Assembly: GCA_965198675.1 (NCBI GenBank)
Contig: OZ240666.1
Span: forward strand, 186,001-250,000
Reading direction: 5' to 3'
DNA length: 64,000 nt
Source: Prochloron sp965198675
Lineage (GTDB): Bacteria; Cyanobacteriota; Cyanobacteriia; Cyanobacteriales; Prochloraceae
Both the position numbers and the translations under genes were made by a program. Below are positions 51,226-59,153 of the stretch, in pieces (positions within the stretch are counted from its first letter, which is position 1; every line of letters starts with the position of its first letter). Below the pieces are notes generated by a model, which saw only the letters and a list, made by a program, of their open reading frames with translations, had not been told where the DNA came from and ran no database searches.

Positions 51226-52530
51226 ATGGTACAACGCGCCTATCGGTATAGATTCTACCCGGATGCAGAGCAAGAGCAGCTCTTACGCCGCACCTTGGGT
51301 TGCACCAGGTTGGTATACAACAAAGCGTTGGCAGCCAGAACTGAGGGGTGGTTTGGGAGGAAAGAGCGGATAAGCTACTCACAAACATCTTCTATGTTGA
51401 CCCAATGGAAGAGACAAGAAGACTTGGAATTCTTAAACGAAGTGAGCTCTGTTCCCCTTCAGCAAGCGTTGAGGCATCTTCAGGCAGCGTTTGCTAACTT
51501 TTGGGCAAAGCGTAGTAGGTATCCAACGTTCAAGAAGAAGAGTAACGGTGGGAGTGCAGAATTTACCCGTTCTGCCTTCAAATGGGCTAACAGGCAGCTC
51601 AAACTGGCTAAAACCAAAAATCCACTCAATATTGTATGGAGTCGTCCTATCCCCCAGGGGGGTACTCCATCTACCGTTACAATCAAGTTAGAGCCATCAA
51701 ACCGATGGGACGCCAAGGGCGGTTGCTTCGCAATTGTAACTCTTCTAGTAGATGACCCTACCGTGGTGCCCTTGCCTCCCAATAAGAAGAAGGTAGGGCT
51801 GGATATGGGGTTAACTACTTTAGTCACTACCAGTGATGGAGAAAAGATAGCTAATCCACGCCACTTCAAACAGAAGTTTCGGAGGCTTAAAGCCGTACAA
51901 AAGTGCCTGTCTCGAAAGAAATTGGGGTCAAATAATAGGAAGAAAGCCAGACTCAAGGTAGCAAGAGCACAGTCTAAGATTGCTGATGCCAGAAACGATT
52001 TTCTCCATAAGCTAACTACCCGGCTGATTCGTGAAAACCAAACGATCGCCATCGAGGATCTGGCAGTTAGAAACATGGTTAAAAACCGCTCCTTAGCCCG
52101 TAGCATTAGCGATGCAGGCTGGGGGGAACTGGCCCGGCAACTTGAGTATAAGAGTGAGTGGTACGGACGGGGATTAATCAAAATTGACCGTTTCTTCCCA
52201 TCCAGCAAGAGGTGTGGAAACTGCGGTTTCGTAATAGATCAGCTGCCACTGAATATCAGGAAATGGGAATGTCCGAAATGCAGCGCGACCCATGACCGTG
52301 ACATAAATGCAGCTAAGAATATTTTGGCGGCAGGGCTTGCCGTTTCAGTCTGTGGAGCGAACGTAAGACCCGATAGACAAGGCTCTAAAGGGCAGTTGCG
52401 AAATCCCCCCGGCATCATCGATGGCGGGGGAAAGAAACAGAAACCCACCCACCCCTACCCCCTCCCAGGAGGGGGACCTTGGGGGTGGGTTGGGAATCCC
52501 CACCTCCTGCTCCTGCGCAGCCGCGCCTGA
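51226..52530 (+). CDS. tnpB: TnpB (IS200/IS605-type RNA-guided nuclease), repeat-interrupted
   Basis: OMEGA nuclease of IS200/IS605 elements. RuvC acidic residues are in place: D193 (VGLDMGL), E277 (IAIEDL) and D359 (THDRDINAA). The zinc ribbon is RCGNCGF ... WECPKCSA. Residues WDAKGGCFAI (about 162-171) are an in-frame insertion from a GACGCCAAGGGCGGTTGCTTCGCAA repeat unit, placed in the strand leading to VTLLVDD. The C-terminus after GKKQKPT runs into a CCCCTCCCAGGAGGGG hairpin, so the last about 25 residues are repeat-derived. No tnpA is adjacent; a single-gene (IS1341-like) element. Activity is uncertain because of the insertion. Confidence 0.88.
   Translation: MVQRAYRYRFYPDAEQEQLLRRTLGCTRLVYNKALAARTEGWFGRKERISYSQTSSMLTQWKRQEDLEFLNEVSSVPLQQALRHLQAAFANFWAKRSRYPTFKKKSNGGSAEFTRSAFKWANRQLKLAKTKNPLNIVWSRPIPQGGTPSTVTIKLEPSNRWDAKGGCFAIVTLLVDDPTVVPLPPNKKKVGLDMGLTTLVTTSDGEKIANPRHFKQKFRRLKAVQKCLSRKKLGSNNRKKARLKVARAQSKIADARNDFLHKLTTRLIRENQTIAIEDLAVRNMVKNRSLARSISDAGWGELARQLEYKSEWYGRGLIKIDRFFPSSKRCGNCGFVIDQLPLNIRKWECPKCSATHDRDINAAKNILAAGLAVSVCGANVRPDRQGSKGQLRNPPGIIDGGGKKQKPTHPYPLPGGGPWGWVGNPHLLLLRSRA
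52446..52491. repeat. CCCCTCCC/GGGGG hairpin in the tnpB 3' end
   Basis: ACCCCTACCCCCTCCCAGGA then GGGGGACCTTGGGGGTGGG. One copy of the same sequence is inserted in frame in the group II maturase gene at 19407-19452, with a single difference in CTTTGG against CCTTGG. Confidence 0.9.
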
Positions 52531-52566
52531 GCAGGCGACAGCAAGGGTGGGGAGGATGTCAACTCC
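52493..52566 (+). ncRNA. Probable TnpB omega-RNA 3' end / element right end
   Basis: GAATCCCCACC ... GGTGGGGAGGATGTCAA forms the hairpin and GAGGATGTCAA end typical, as I recall, of IS200/IS605 right ends in cyanobacteria, where the TnpB guide RNA scaffold finishes. A CTGCTCCTGCGCAGCCGCGC palindrome is inserted in the loop. The guide would begin right after 52563. Confidence 0.5.
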
Positions 52567-52651
52567 TAGGGCTTTCTCTCGTAGAGTGTTGTACTTTTTC
52601 ACCAGTTCGTACACCCACCCTACAATTACCTATTGAGCAACAACAACTTAC

Positions 52652-53503
52652 TTATGGACGGCGAAAATGAAATAGACCCCAGGTAAACAGACCTTGCTCA
52701 GCAGATTCCACCCATTGACATAAGCCATTCTTAGAAGATTCTAAAAATTCTGCGGTACATTTTTGGCTGAGTTCCTCGTAATGGGCAATTACCGAATCTC
52801 TCAATTTAGTGTAATGGACGAGCAACTGGTAGAATTTGTCGATCACGTTGATGGTTTCAAAGCCAAGACTTTCGGCTTTACTAGTGTAAGAATGAAAAGA
52901 TCCTATACGCTCATGATGGATATTAACCCGTTGGAGTGAATCTTTTAAAGCTCCATCTGGACAATCATCTGCTTGCAGAATATCCATGAACAGTAACTGT
53001 CCATCTGGTTTAAGCACCCGATAGGCTTCTTCTAGGACGCGATCTTGCCCATCTGTGTGGAACAGGGCATCCTGAGACCAAACGAGGTCAAAGCTGCCAT
53101 TGTCAAAAGGAATGTCTTTAAAATTGCCAAACACAATCTCAATCAGATTATCAAGACCCTGTTCGCGATTGCGTCGCTCATTTTCCTGATTTTGCTCCTC
53201 GCTGATATTAAGACAGGTGACATGACAGCCATATTTTTTAGCCAAATGTCGTGCGGCTGGTCCGTATCCAGAGCCGAGGTCAAGGACGCGGAAATCGGGA
53301 TTCAGGTTCTGTACTTGTTGTGCCATCCACTCAGTGGTTTTCGCCATACCATCGGCAATGGAGCGATCTGGATCGTCCTCATACAATCCTAAATTTAAGG
53401 TGTCGCTGCCAATGGCAATCTCATACAAATTACGAGCATTTTCACTGTTGTAATGTACTCTGGCGCGTTCTGTGGCTTGTTCGGAGTTTGCTGTTGTGGT
53501 CAC
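52652..53503 (-). CDS. Sarcosine/dimethylglycine N-methyltransferase-like protein
   Basis: 283-residue SAM-dependent methyltransferase. Motif I VLDLGSGYGPAARHLAKKYG (near 73-92), CLNISEEQNQENERRNREQG, SFDLVWSQDALFHTDGQDRV and a C-terminal YDQL-like region (VIAHYEELSQKCTAEFLES, WGLFHF) agree with dimethylglycine methyltransferases of halotolerant cyanobacteria, which make glycine betaine. The glycine sarcosine methyltransferase partner is not in the window. It lies 38 bp downstream of glyA, whose product glycine starts that pathway. Osmoprotectant synthesis is therefore plausible but unproven. Confidence 0.8.
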   Translation of the reverse strand: MTTTANSEQATERARVHYNSENARNLYEIAIGSDTLNLGLYEDDPDRSIADGMAKTTEWMAQQVQNLNPDFRVLDLGSGYGPAARHLAKKYGCHVTCLNISEEQNQENERRNREQGLDNLIEIVFGNFKDIPFDNGSFDLVWSQDALFHTDGQDRVLEEAYRVLKPDGQLLFMDILQADDCPDGALKDSLQRVNIHHERIGSFHSYTSKAESLGFETINVIDKFYQLLVHYTKLRDSVIAHYEELSQKCTAEFLESSKNGLCQWVESAEQGLFTWGLFHFRRP

Positions 53504-53541
53504 GGTATGTATCTAGATTCTATGTTTTAGTATGCAAGAAA

Positions 53542-54852
53542 TTAAAAGGCAAATTGCTCGTAAATCGAATCAATCTGGGGATGAAGGCGACACAATCGAC
53601 TAACTTCATCTTGAACCTTTGCAATGGTATTAACTGTAGGTTCGCCACTCAGCATTTTATCTATTAGTTCGGCAATGCAATGCATTTCTTCAGAACCAAA
53701 TCCCCGGGTTGTGGTTGCGGATGTTCCTACCCGGATGCTGCTGCAAACACTAGGTTTCAGGGAATCGTAGAGCAGCAGGTTTTTGTTAACGGTAATCCTG
53801 ACGCTGGCTAAGCGCTCTTCAGCTTCTTTACCCGTAATACCTTGCTGACTGAGATCGAGAAGCATCAGATGGTTATCCGTACCGCCAGAAACCAGGCGGA
53901 ATCCCGTTGCCATCAAATCTGCTGCTAATATCCTGGAATTTTCCAGGTTTTGACGTTGGTAGGCGACAAAGCCCTCAGACATGGCTTCTTTGAGCATCAC
54001 AGCCTTGGCAGCGATCGCATGGACATGAACAGCTCCTTGTACCCCAGGAAAGACTGCACTATCAATCTTGCGAGCAAATTCTGGTGCGGAATGTTCCCCC
54101 AGCAAAATTATGCCGCTACGGGGTCCGCCCATGGTTTTCTGGGTGCTAGTGGTGACGAAATGAGCGTGGGGAACGGGAGAAGGATGTAATCCGGCTGCAA
54201 CCAATCCTGAAATGTGGGCGATATCCGCCAATAAATAGGCTCCCACTTGATCAGCAATTTCCCGAAAGCGTGGGAAATCAATCATGCGGGGATAGGCACT
54301 CGCACCAGCAACGATCAGTTTGGGACGAATATCTTGAGCTTGAGTAAGAATCCGATCGTAGTCCAGACGTTCGGTATCTGGATCAACTTGGTAAAAATGA
54401 CAGTCATAGTGCTTACCTGTCATGGTAAACTTAGCACCATGGCTCAGATGCCCCCCGTGACCGAGATCCATCCCTAAGATGCGATCGCCCGGTTTGAGGA
54501 CAGTGAGGTAAACTGCTTGATTTGCTTGGGAACCTGTGTAGGGTTCCAGATTGGCGTGAGCAGCTCCAAATAACTCCTTAGCACGGGCGATCGCTAAATT
54601 TTCCAACTCGTCAATATTCTCACAACCGCTAAAGTAGCGACTACCTGGATATCCTTCAGCCACCTTGTTTGTCAAAATAGAGCCAGTGGCTTCTAACACC
54701 GCACGACTGACAAAGTTAGCGGAGGCAATTAATTCAATGTTGTCTTTTTGCCTTTGGTGTTCCCGCTTAATAATATCAAAGACCTCTGGATCTACAGCAT
54801 TTAAACCTAAACCATAGTTCTTCAGTTGCGTTTTATCTTGGTAAACCGTCAA
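53542..54852 (-). CDS. glyA: Serine hydroxymethyltransferase
   Basis: PLP enzyme interconverting serine and glycine with tetrahydrofolate, 436 residues. Signatures: DNIELIASANFVSRAVLEA, YFSGCENIDELENLA, LGMDLGHGGHLSHG, ADIAHISGLVAAG, and PLP lysine in TTSTQKTMGGPRSGI. Note ELIASANF where most have ELIASENF: the Glu that usually contacts the substrate is Ala. I place the start at TTG 54852 because AGGAG sits 9 bp upstream; an ATG at 54975 would add 41 unlikely residues overlapping the M56 gene. It is probably co-transcribed with the methyltransferase. Confidence 0.92.
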   Translation of the reverse strand: MTVYQDKTQLKNYGLGLNAVDPEVFDIIKREHQRQKDNIELIASANFVSRAVLEATGSILTNKVAEGYPGSRYFSGCENIDELENLAIARAKELFGAAHANLEPYTGSQANQAVYLTVLKPGDRILGMDLGHGGHLSHGAKFTMTGKHYDCHFYQVDPDTERLDYDRILTQAQDIRPKLIVAGASAYPRMIDFPRFREIADQVGAYLLADIAHISGLVAAGLHPSPVPHAHFVTTSTQKTMGGPRSGIILLGEHSAPEFARKIDSAVFPGVQGAVHVHAIAAKAVMLKEAMSEGFVAYQRQNLENSRILAADLMATGFRLVSGGTDNHLMLLDLSQQGITGKEAEERLASVRITVNKNLLLYDSLKPSVCSSIRVGTSATTTRGFGSEEMHCIAELIDKMLSGEPTVNTIAKVQDEVSRLCRLHPQIDSIYEQFAF

Positions 54853-54908
54853 ATTTTTACTCCTTAAAACTCTTGTTGTATCTAATTGGCGCCGGTGGTG
54901 CGAAACTT

Positions 54909-55751
54909 TCAATAATGAAACGGGACGGTGAGAAGGGGTAGAAATGGTAGTACTATAGCAGCATAAGTCCACCAAGGGAAAGTAGGAAAAAATTCTGTTT
55001 CCTCCAGTAAAGCGTCGATTCTCTCTTCTAAACGGTTAGGAGGGACTGCACAACTCAGGGGAGCGGAAAAGCTTTCGGTGTACATAAGGGGCGCTTTCGC
55101 TACGGCGAGCAAAGATTCTGCTAATAATAAAGGGTCTATTTCTTCAGCTGCTCGTCGATCGGCTCGCAATTCTCGTAATAATAGCAACTCTTGCCAAAGG
55201 AGTTCCGTGTGGGGTAAATAAGAGGTAAGAGAGCGCAACCAACGGAGCCAGAAAAACCAGAAGGTATCCCGATAATGGTAATGGGCTTGTTCGTGAGCCA
55301 AGACTGCTTCTAAATGAGGGGGGTCTAGGGTATCCAGGAGTCCCTGACTAACTACTAATTGGCATTTCCAGAAGCCAATTTGGGTGCTGTAGGGCAATGT
55401 AGTAGCTAACAGGCGCACCTCTTGAGAGAAGATTAATTCTTGGGAATAGGTGCTAATTTGTTTTTTGACTTGCCCTAGGTGGTGAGCGAGTCGGAGCAAC
55501 TTGAGGATAGCGAAGGTGATAAAGGTTCCTGCGAGGAGATAACTGAACCAGCTAGCTTGCAAACCCAGCATTTCCCCTGACGGTCCCATGTAGAGTACTG
55601 CTAGAGAGGTGTCCAAGAGGAGGAGGGGAGGGAGGAGGAAGGAAAAGAGGGTTTGGCTCCACCGTTGATGCCAATTACTGCTGGATGGTTGCCATAGTAA
55701 TCTAAAAATCCATGCCCATACTAAGGCGATGAGCAGCATGACCAAATGCAT
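54909..55751 (-). CDS. M56 (BlaR1-like) membrane metallopeptidase
   Basis: 280-residue membrane peptidase with about four helices and the zinc motif HEQAHYHYRD (HExxH) near residue 156, followed by ELRADRRAAEE with the third ligand Glu. It lacks the extracellular penicillin-sensor domain of BlaR1. Its ATG overlaps the stop of the BlaI-like repressor (TAATG), the normal layout of blaI-blaR-type pairs. It may cleave that repressor on an unknown signal. Confidence 0.9.
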   Translation of the reverse strand: MHLVMLLIALVWAWIFRLLWQPSSSNWHQRWSQTLFSFLLPPLLLLDTSLAVLYMGPSGEMLGLQASWFSYLLAGTFITFAILKLLRLAHHLGQVKKQISTYSQELIFSQEVRLLATTLPYSTQIGFWKCQLVVSQGLLDTLDPPHLEAVLAHEQAHYHYRDTFWFFWLRWLRSLTSYLPHTELLWQELLLLRELRADRRAAEEIDPLLLAESLLAVAKAPLMYTESFSAPLSCAVPPNRLEERIDALLEETEFFPTFPWWTYAAIVLPFLPLLTVPFHY

Positions 55752-56173
55752 TATTCTTGTCCCTCCCTTTGACGACGCACTGCTTGTAGACGGGAGGCGA
55801 TGGCTTCGATTTGTTGGATACTAGCGGTATCCAGACTGTCAGCAAATCCTGCTACCAGATCTGGGCTGCTCACTGCGAGGAAACTGTGGAGGCGATCGTA
55901 AGCTTTAATTGCTTCTGCTTCTGGTCGGGATATCAGGGGTTTCCAGGAAAAGGCACGTCCTTCCTTACTGCAAGTGAGCCATCCTTTTCCTGTGAGACGA
56001 CGCAACACGGTGGTGACGGAAGTATAGGCTAATTCCCGATCTGGATTCTCTAAAATCCTTTCGTGTACGTCTTTGACAGTGGCTTTCCCTAGTTCCCAGA
56101 CTATATTTAATATTTCTGTTTCTAGGGGACCGAGGGATAGTTTCTGGGGGCGGTATTTAGGTAAAGGAGCCAT
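55751..56173 (-). CDS. BlaI/MecI/CopY family repressor
   Basis: 140-residue winged-helix repressor: LGPLETEILNIVWELGKATV, then TSVTTVLRRLTGKGWL in the recognition region, and a C-terminal dimer helix. It should repress its own operon until cleaved by the neighbouring M56 protease. In cyanobacteria such pairs occur without beta-lactamases. Confidence 0.92.
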   Translation of the reverse strand: MAPLPKYRPQKLSLGPLETEILNIVWELGKATVKDVHERILENPDRELAYTSVTTVLRRLTGKGWLTCSKEGRAFSWKPLISRPEAEAIKAYDRLHSFLAVSSPDLVAGFADSLDTASIQQIEAIASRLQAVRRQREGQE

Positions 56174-56482
56174 GATTGGGAGAATACTGGGGTAAGATTA
56201 TTTTAGGTTATCATGTAATGATTATCAGCGCAAGTCGTTTAAAATGCTCAATCTAGAATTAAATTAGGAAACAGAAGCATATTTAGCAGTTACCAGTCCT
56301 GCTCATGCCAACCGGGGCAGTCAGGCAGTAACCTCGTATCATGAATGTTCTTCTTTGGGTCTGAGCCCCCCACCAAATTGCGGTGCGGTGCATTTTCTTG
56401 AATGGGATTCAAGGTGGAAAGCGCACCAAGACAAACGACAACTGCCTGACTGCCCCGGAGCAGGGGTACGGGCTTCGCTGCG
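56174..56482. other. Intergenic, repeat-bearing
   Basis: Holds CAGTTACCAGTCCTGCTCAT, a long palindrome GGGGCAGTCAGGCAGT / ACTGCCTGACTGCCCC with arms about 140 bp apart (56313 and 56450), and ACCAAATTGCGGTGCGGTGC. The arms may bound an inserted element that removed the 5' part of xisH. No gene seen. Confidence 0.55.
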
Positions 56483-56687
56483 GAAAAAGAGGGGCGTAAA
56501 ATTGCTGTGGAAATTAAGGACTTCGATTCACCGTCAGTCATCAGTGAACTGGAAAAAACAATAGTTGTTCTTAGCCATCAGTCAAGCCATCTACTTTAAA
56601 CACTTTCAAAATTTCCAGCTAGCCGTCCAGCGCAATAAAATTAACCTATTAGTTGACGAACCCAGTCGGAAGGCAATTCTCCAATAG
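56483..56687 (+). pseudogene. XisH-like protein relic
   Basis: XisH-type PD-(D/E)XK-fold protein, with only parts left: EGRKIAVEIKDFDSPSVIS and ELEKTI in one frame (catalytic E-x-K), then FLAISQAIYFKHFQNFQLAV, QRNKINLLVDEPSRKAILQ and stop in another. The N-terminus and about 20 residues between the blocks are missing. Confidence 0.7.
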
Positions 56688-56938
56688 AGCACTCACTAAG
56701 TTATACAGATCTCCTCAAAAAAACACTGCAAGAGGCAACGATCGCTCAACCTCGCTTACAAGCGATTCGGCTTTATCCCGTCTGCGACACTGATTCTGGT
56801 CACTTCCTAATTCTCGCTACTGGCTGGGACAAACAGCGCTGGATTGATACCATCTTGTTTCATGCTCGTTTAGTCCAGAATCAGGTCATCATCGAGGAAG
56901 ATAATTTTGAGGAAGGACATTATAACTACTTTAGAACC
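56684..56938 (+). pseudogene. XisI-like protein relic
   Basis: Overlaps the XisH stop, as normal for the pair. It reads EHSLSYTDLLKKTLQEATI, RLYPVCDTDSGHFLILATGW and HARLVQNQVIIEEDNFEEG, the XisI pattern. The first codon is ATA where ATG is expected (56684), and the last about 25 residues are replaced by a REP (GTAGGGTGGGCATCGCCCAC). Both defects suggest it is dead. Confidence 0.72.
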
Positions 56939-57018
56939 AAAGCCGTAGGGTGGGCATCGCCCACCGAACCCCCACCATCGAACTTCCACCATCGAACCCC
57001 ACCACCAAACCCGAAACA

Positions 57019-57594
57019 ATGCCCAACTATCGCCGCGTACAAATCCCCGGCAGCACTGTCTTCCTGACTTGGGTAACCCATAATCGTACTCCTCTCTTCG
57101 CTAATCCTGAGAATGTTGCCTATCTCCGCCAAGCAGTTGCCGCCATCAAAGCTGAACAACCTTTTGAAATTCTGGGAGCAGTCATTCTCCCTGATCATCT
57201 GCATTTTCTCTGGTCTCTCCCTCCCAATGACAGCAATTATTCCAAACGGGTAGGGCGGATCAAAGTCCTATTTACTAGTGCTTTTCAAGGCGATCGACCT
57301 GCTGTGGCAGCACGGTCCCCATCCCATCGCAAGCATCGGGAACGAGAGGTATGGCAACGACGCTTTTGGGAACACACCATCCGTAATGAGGATGAATGGT
57401 CAGCCTGTTTAGATTATATTCATTATAATCCGGTGAAGCATGGCCTCGTTTCTTGCCCTCATCTGTGGCCCTATTCTAGCTTTCAAAAGTGGGTAAATTC
57501 AGGCCATTATCCGTTGGATTGGGCCTGTCAATGTGAGGGGAACACGGCACAGATTCCTGATTTTTCCAAAATTAATCCACTTGTAGGTGAGTAA
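57019..57594 (+). CDS. REP-associated tyrosine transposase (RAYT)
   Basis: 191-residue Y1-HUH transposase. HUH motif LPDHLHFLW with H60 and H62; catalytic Tyr probably Y133 in CLDYIHYNPVKHGLV; the RAYT start MPNYRRVQIPGSTVFLTWVT and the RFWEHTIRNEDEW segment are all present. The gene is intact. ATG 57019 is chosen as the conserved start; upstream is an inverted REP (56946-56962) and downstream a 1-kb REP array, the expected substrate. RAYTs cut and join REP single strands and are domesticated, one copy per genome in many bacteria. Confidence 0.93.
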   Translation: MPNYRRVQIPGSTVFLTWVTHNRTPLFANPENVAYLRQAVAAIKAEQPFEILGAVILPDHLHFLWSLPPNDSNYSKRVGRIKVLFTSAFQGDRPAVAARSPSHRKHREREVWQRRFWEHTIRNEDEWSACLDYIHYNPVKHGLVSCPHLWPYSSFQKWVNSGHYPLDWACQCEGNTAQIPDFSKINPLVGE

Positions 57595-57599
57595 TATCC

Positions 57600-58590
57600 T
57601 TGGGTAGGGTGGGCATTGCCCACCGCAAACGCTTGGGTAACTTGGGTAGGGTGGGCATTGCCCACCGCAAACGCTCTAAAAACCTAGAGGCAAGCCATTG
57701 ATAATGCCCTGGGCCTACAGCCTAGGTAATTTGGGTAGCTTGGGTAGGGTGGGCATTGCCCACCGCAAACGCTCTAAAAACCTAGAGGCAAGCCATTGAT
57801 AATGCCCCGGGCCTACAGCCTAGGTAATTTGGGTAGCTTGGGTAGGGTGGGCATTGCCCACCGCAAACGCTCTAAAAACCTAGAGGCAAGCCATTGATGA
57901 TGCCCTGGGCCTACAGCCTAGGTAATTTGGGTAGCTTGGATAGGGTGGGCATTGCCCACCGCAAACGCTCTAAAAACCTAGAGGCAAGCCATTGATAATG
58001 CCCCGGGCCTACAGCCTAGGTAATGTTGGTGGGCGATGCCCACCCTACTATAAATCTATAGTAATTTGGGTAGCTTGGGTAGGGTGGGCATTGCCCACCG
58101 CAAACGCTCTAAAAACCTAGAGGCAAGCCATTGATGATGCCCTGGGCCTACAGCCTACGTAATGTTGGTGGGCGATGCCCACCCTACTATAAATCTATAG
58201 CCATTGATAATGCCCCGGGCCTACAGCCTAGGTAATTTGGGTAGCTTGGGTAGGGTGGGCATTGCCCACCGCAAACGCTCTAAAAACCTAGAGGCAAGCC
58301 ATTGATGATGCCCTGGGCCTACAGCCTACGTAATGTTGGTGGGCGATGCCCACCCTACTATAAATCTATAGCCATTGATAATGCCCCGGGCCTACAGCCT
58401 AGGTAATTTGGGTAGCTTGGGTAGGGTGGGCATTGCCCACCGCAAACGCTCTAAAAACCTAGAGGCAAGCCATTGATGATGCCCTGGGCCTACAGCCTAC
58501 GTAATGTTGGTGGGCGATGCCCACTACTATAAATCTATAGTAGCTTGGGTAGTAATGTTGGTGGGCGATGCCCACCCTACTATAAATCTA
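57600..58590. repeat. REP/BIME array next to the RAYT gene
   Basis: Eight forward palindromes GGGTAGGGTGGGCATTGCCC (at about 57603, 57644, 57742, 57840, 57938, 58077, 58248, 58419) and five in the opposite sense, GGTGGGCGATGCCCACC (about 58029, 58167, 58339, 58507, 58557). The first units are exactly 98 bp apart with a constant spacer (AAAAACCTAGAGGCAAGCC, CCGGGCCTACAGCCTAGG). Later units add the inverted REP and TATAAATCTATAG, giving a period of about 171 bp. Near-identity of units indicates recent amplification. Confidence 0.93.
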
Positions 58591-59117
58591 TAGACTCGAT
58601 ATCAGGATCAAGAGTTAATAATAACCCATTACAAAGACCATCTTCATTACGAGACAAACACACTACATCCTTATTCTCAATCGGTTCTATTGTAAATCTT
58701 GATGATAGTTCTCGAAGTACCTGGTTAGGATCTTCTCCAGGTGTGAAAGTAAATAAAATATTGGATGTGTCGCAAGGAATATCCATGGATTCCACAGCAC
58801 AAATCACAGGTAAGCTGTATATTGTTCCAACGGTTAGGTACTTTAGACTGCCATTTTCGTAAGCTCTTTGAAATCTGCTCGATACCTTTTCACAGCGTTG
58901 CTGAGGTGTATAACCTGAAGAGCTGAAATGCCGAGAAAACCACCTAATCAACGTAATATTACCCCTGGTTGTCCGAACAAATGTAGTTGGAACACCTTCT
59001 GCATCGATATCACAATAGAATTTTATATTTTCCTCTTCATCAGGAAGAGATTGACCTATAATAGAACTAGTAGGGGCGATCGCCCAAAACAAACCAGGCA
59101 ATTAACCTAGTTTTCAT
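58580..59117 (-). pseudogene. COP23 domain protein, frameshifted at a HIP1 site
   Basis: COP23 family secreted protein: KFYCDIDAEGVPTTFV, LIRWFSRHFSSSGYTPQQRC, VSSRFQRAYENGSLKYLTVG, LPVICAV and LLFTFTPGEDPNQVLREL. The signal peptide MKTRLIAWFVLG starts at ATG 59117 but is one base out of frame with the body, which reads AIAPTSSIIGQSLPDEEEN. The shift falls at GGGCGATCGCCC, a HIP1 octamer, where one G seems lost. Only a TTG at 59101 starts the body frame. The C-terminus runs up to the REP array. Confidence 0.78.
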
Positions 59118-59153
59118 AATACTATATAATTAAATGTTCATCCAGTATAACTC

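Noticed and set aside
57600..58590. CRISPR-like appearance of the 98-bp periodic array
   Set aside because: Spacers between palindromes are themselves repeated and not unique, unit length is far above CRISPR size, and no cas gene is near. It is a REP/BIME array.
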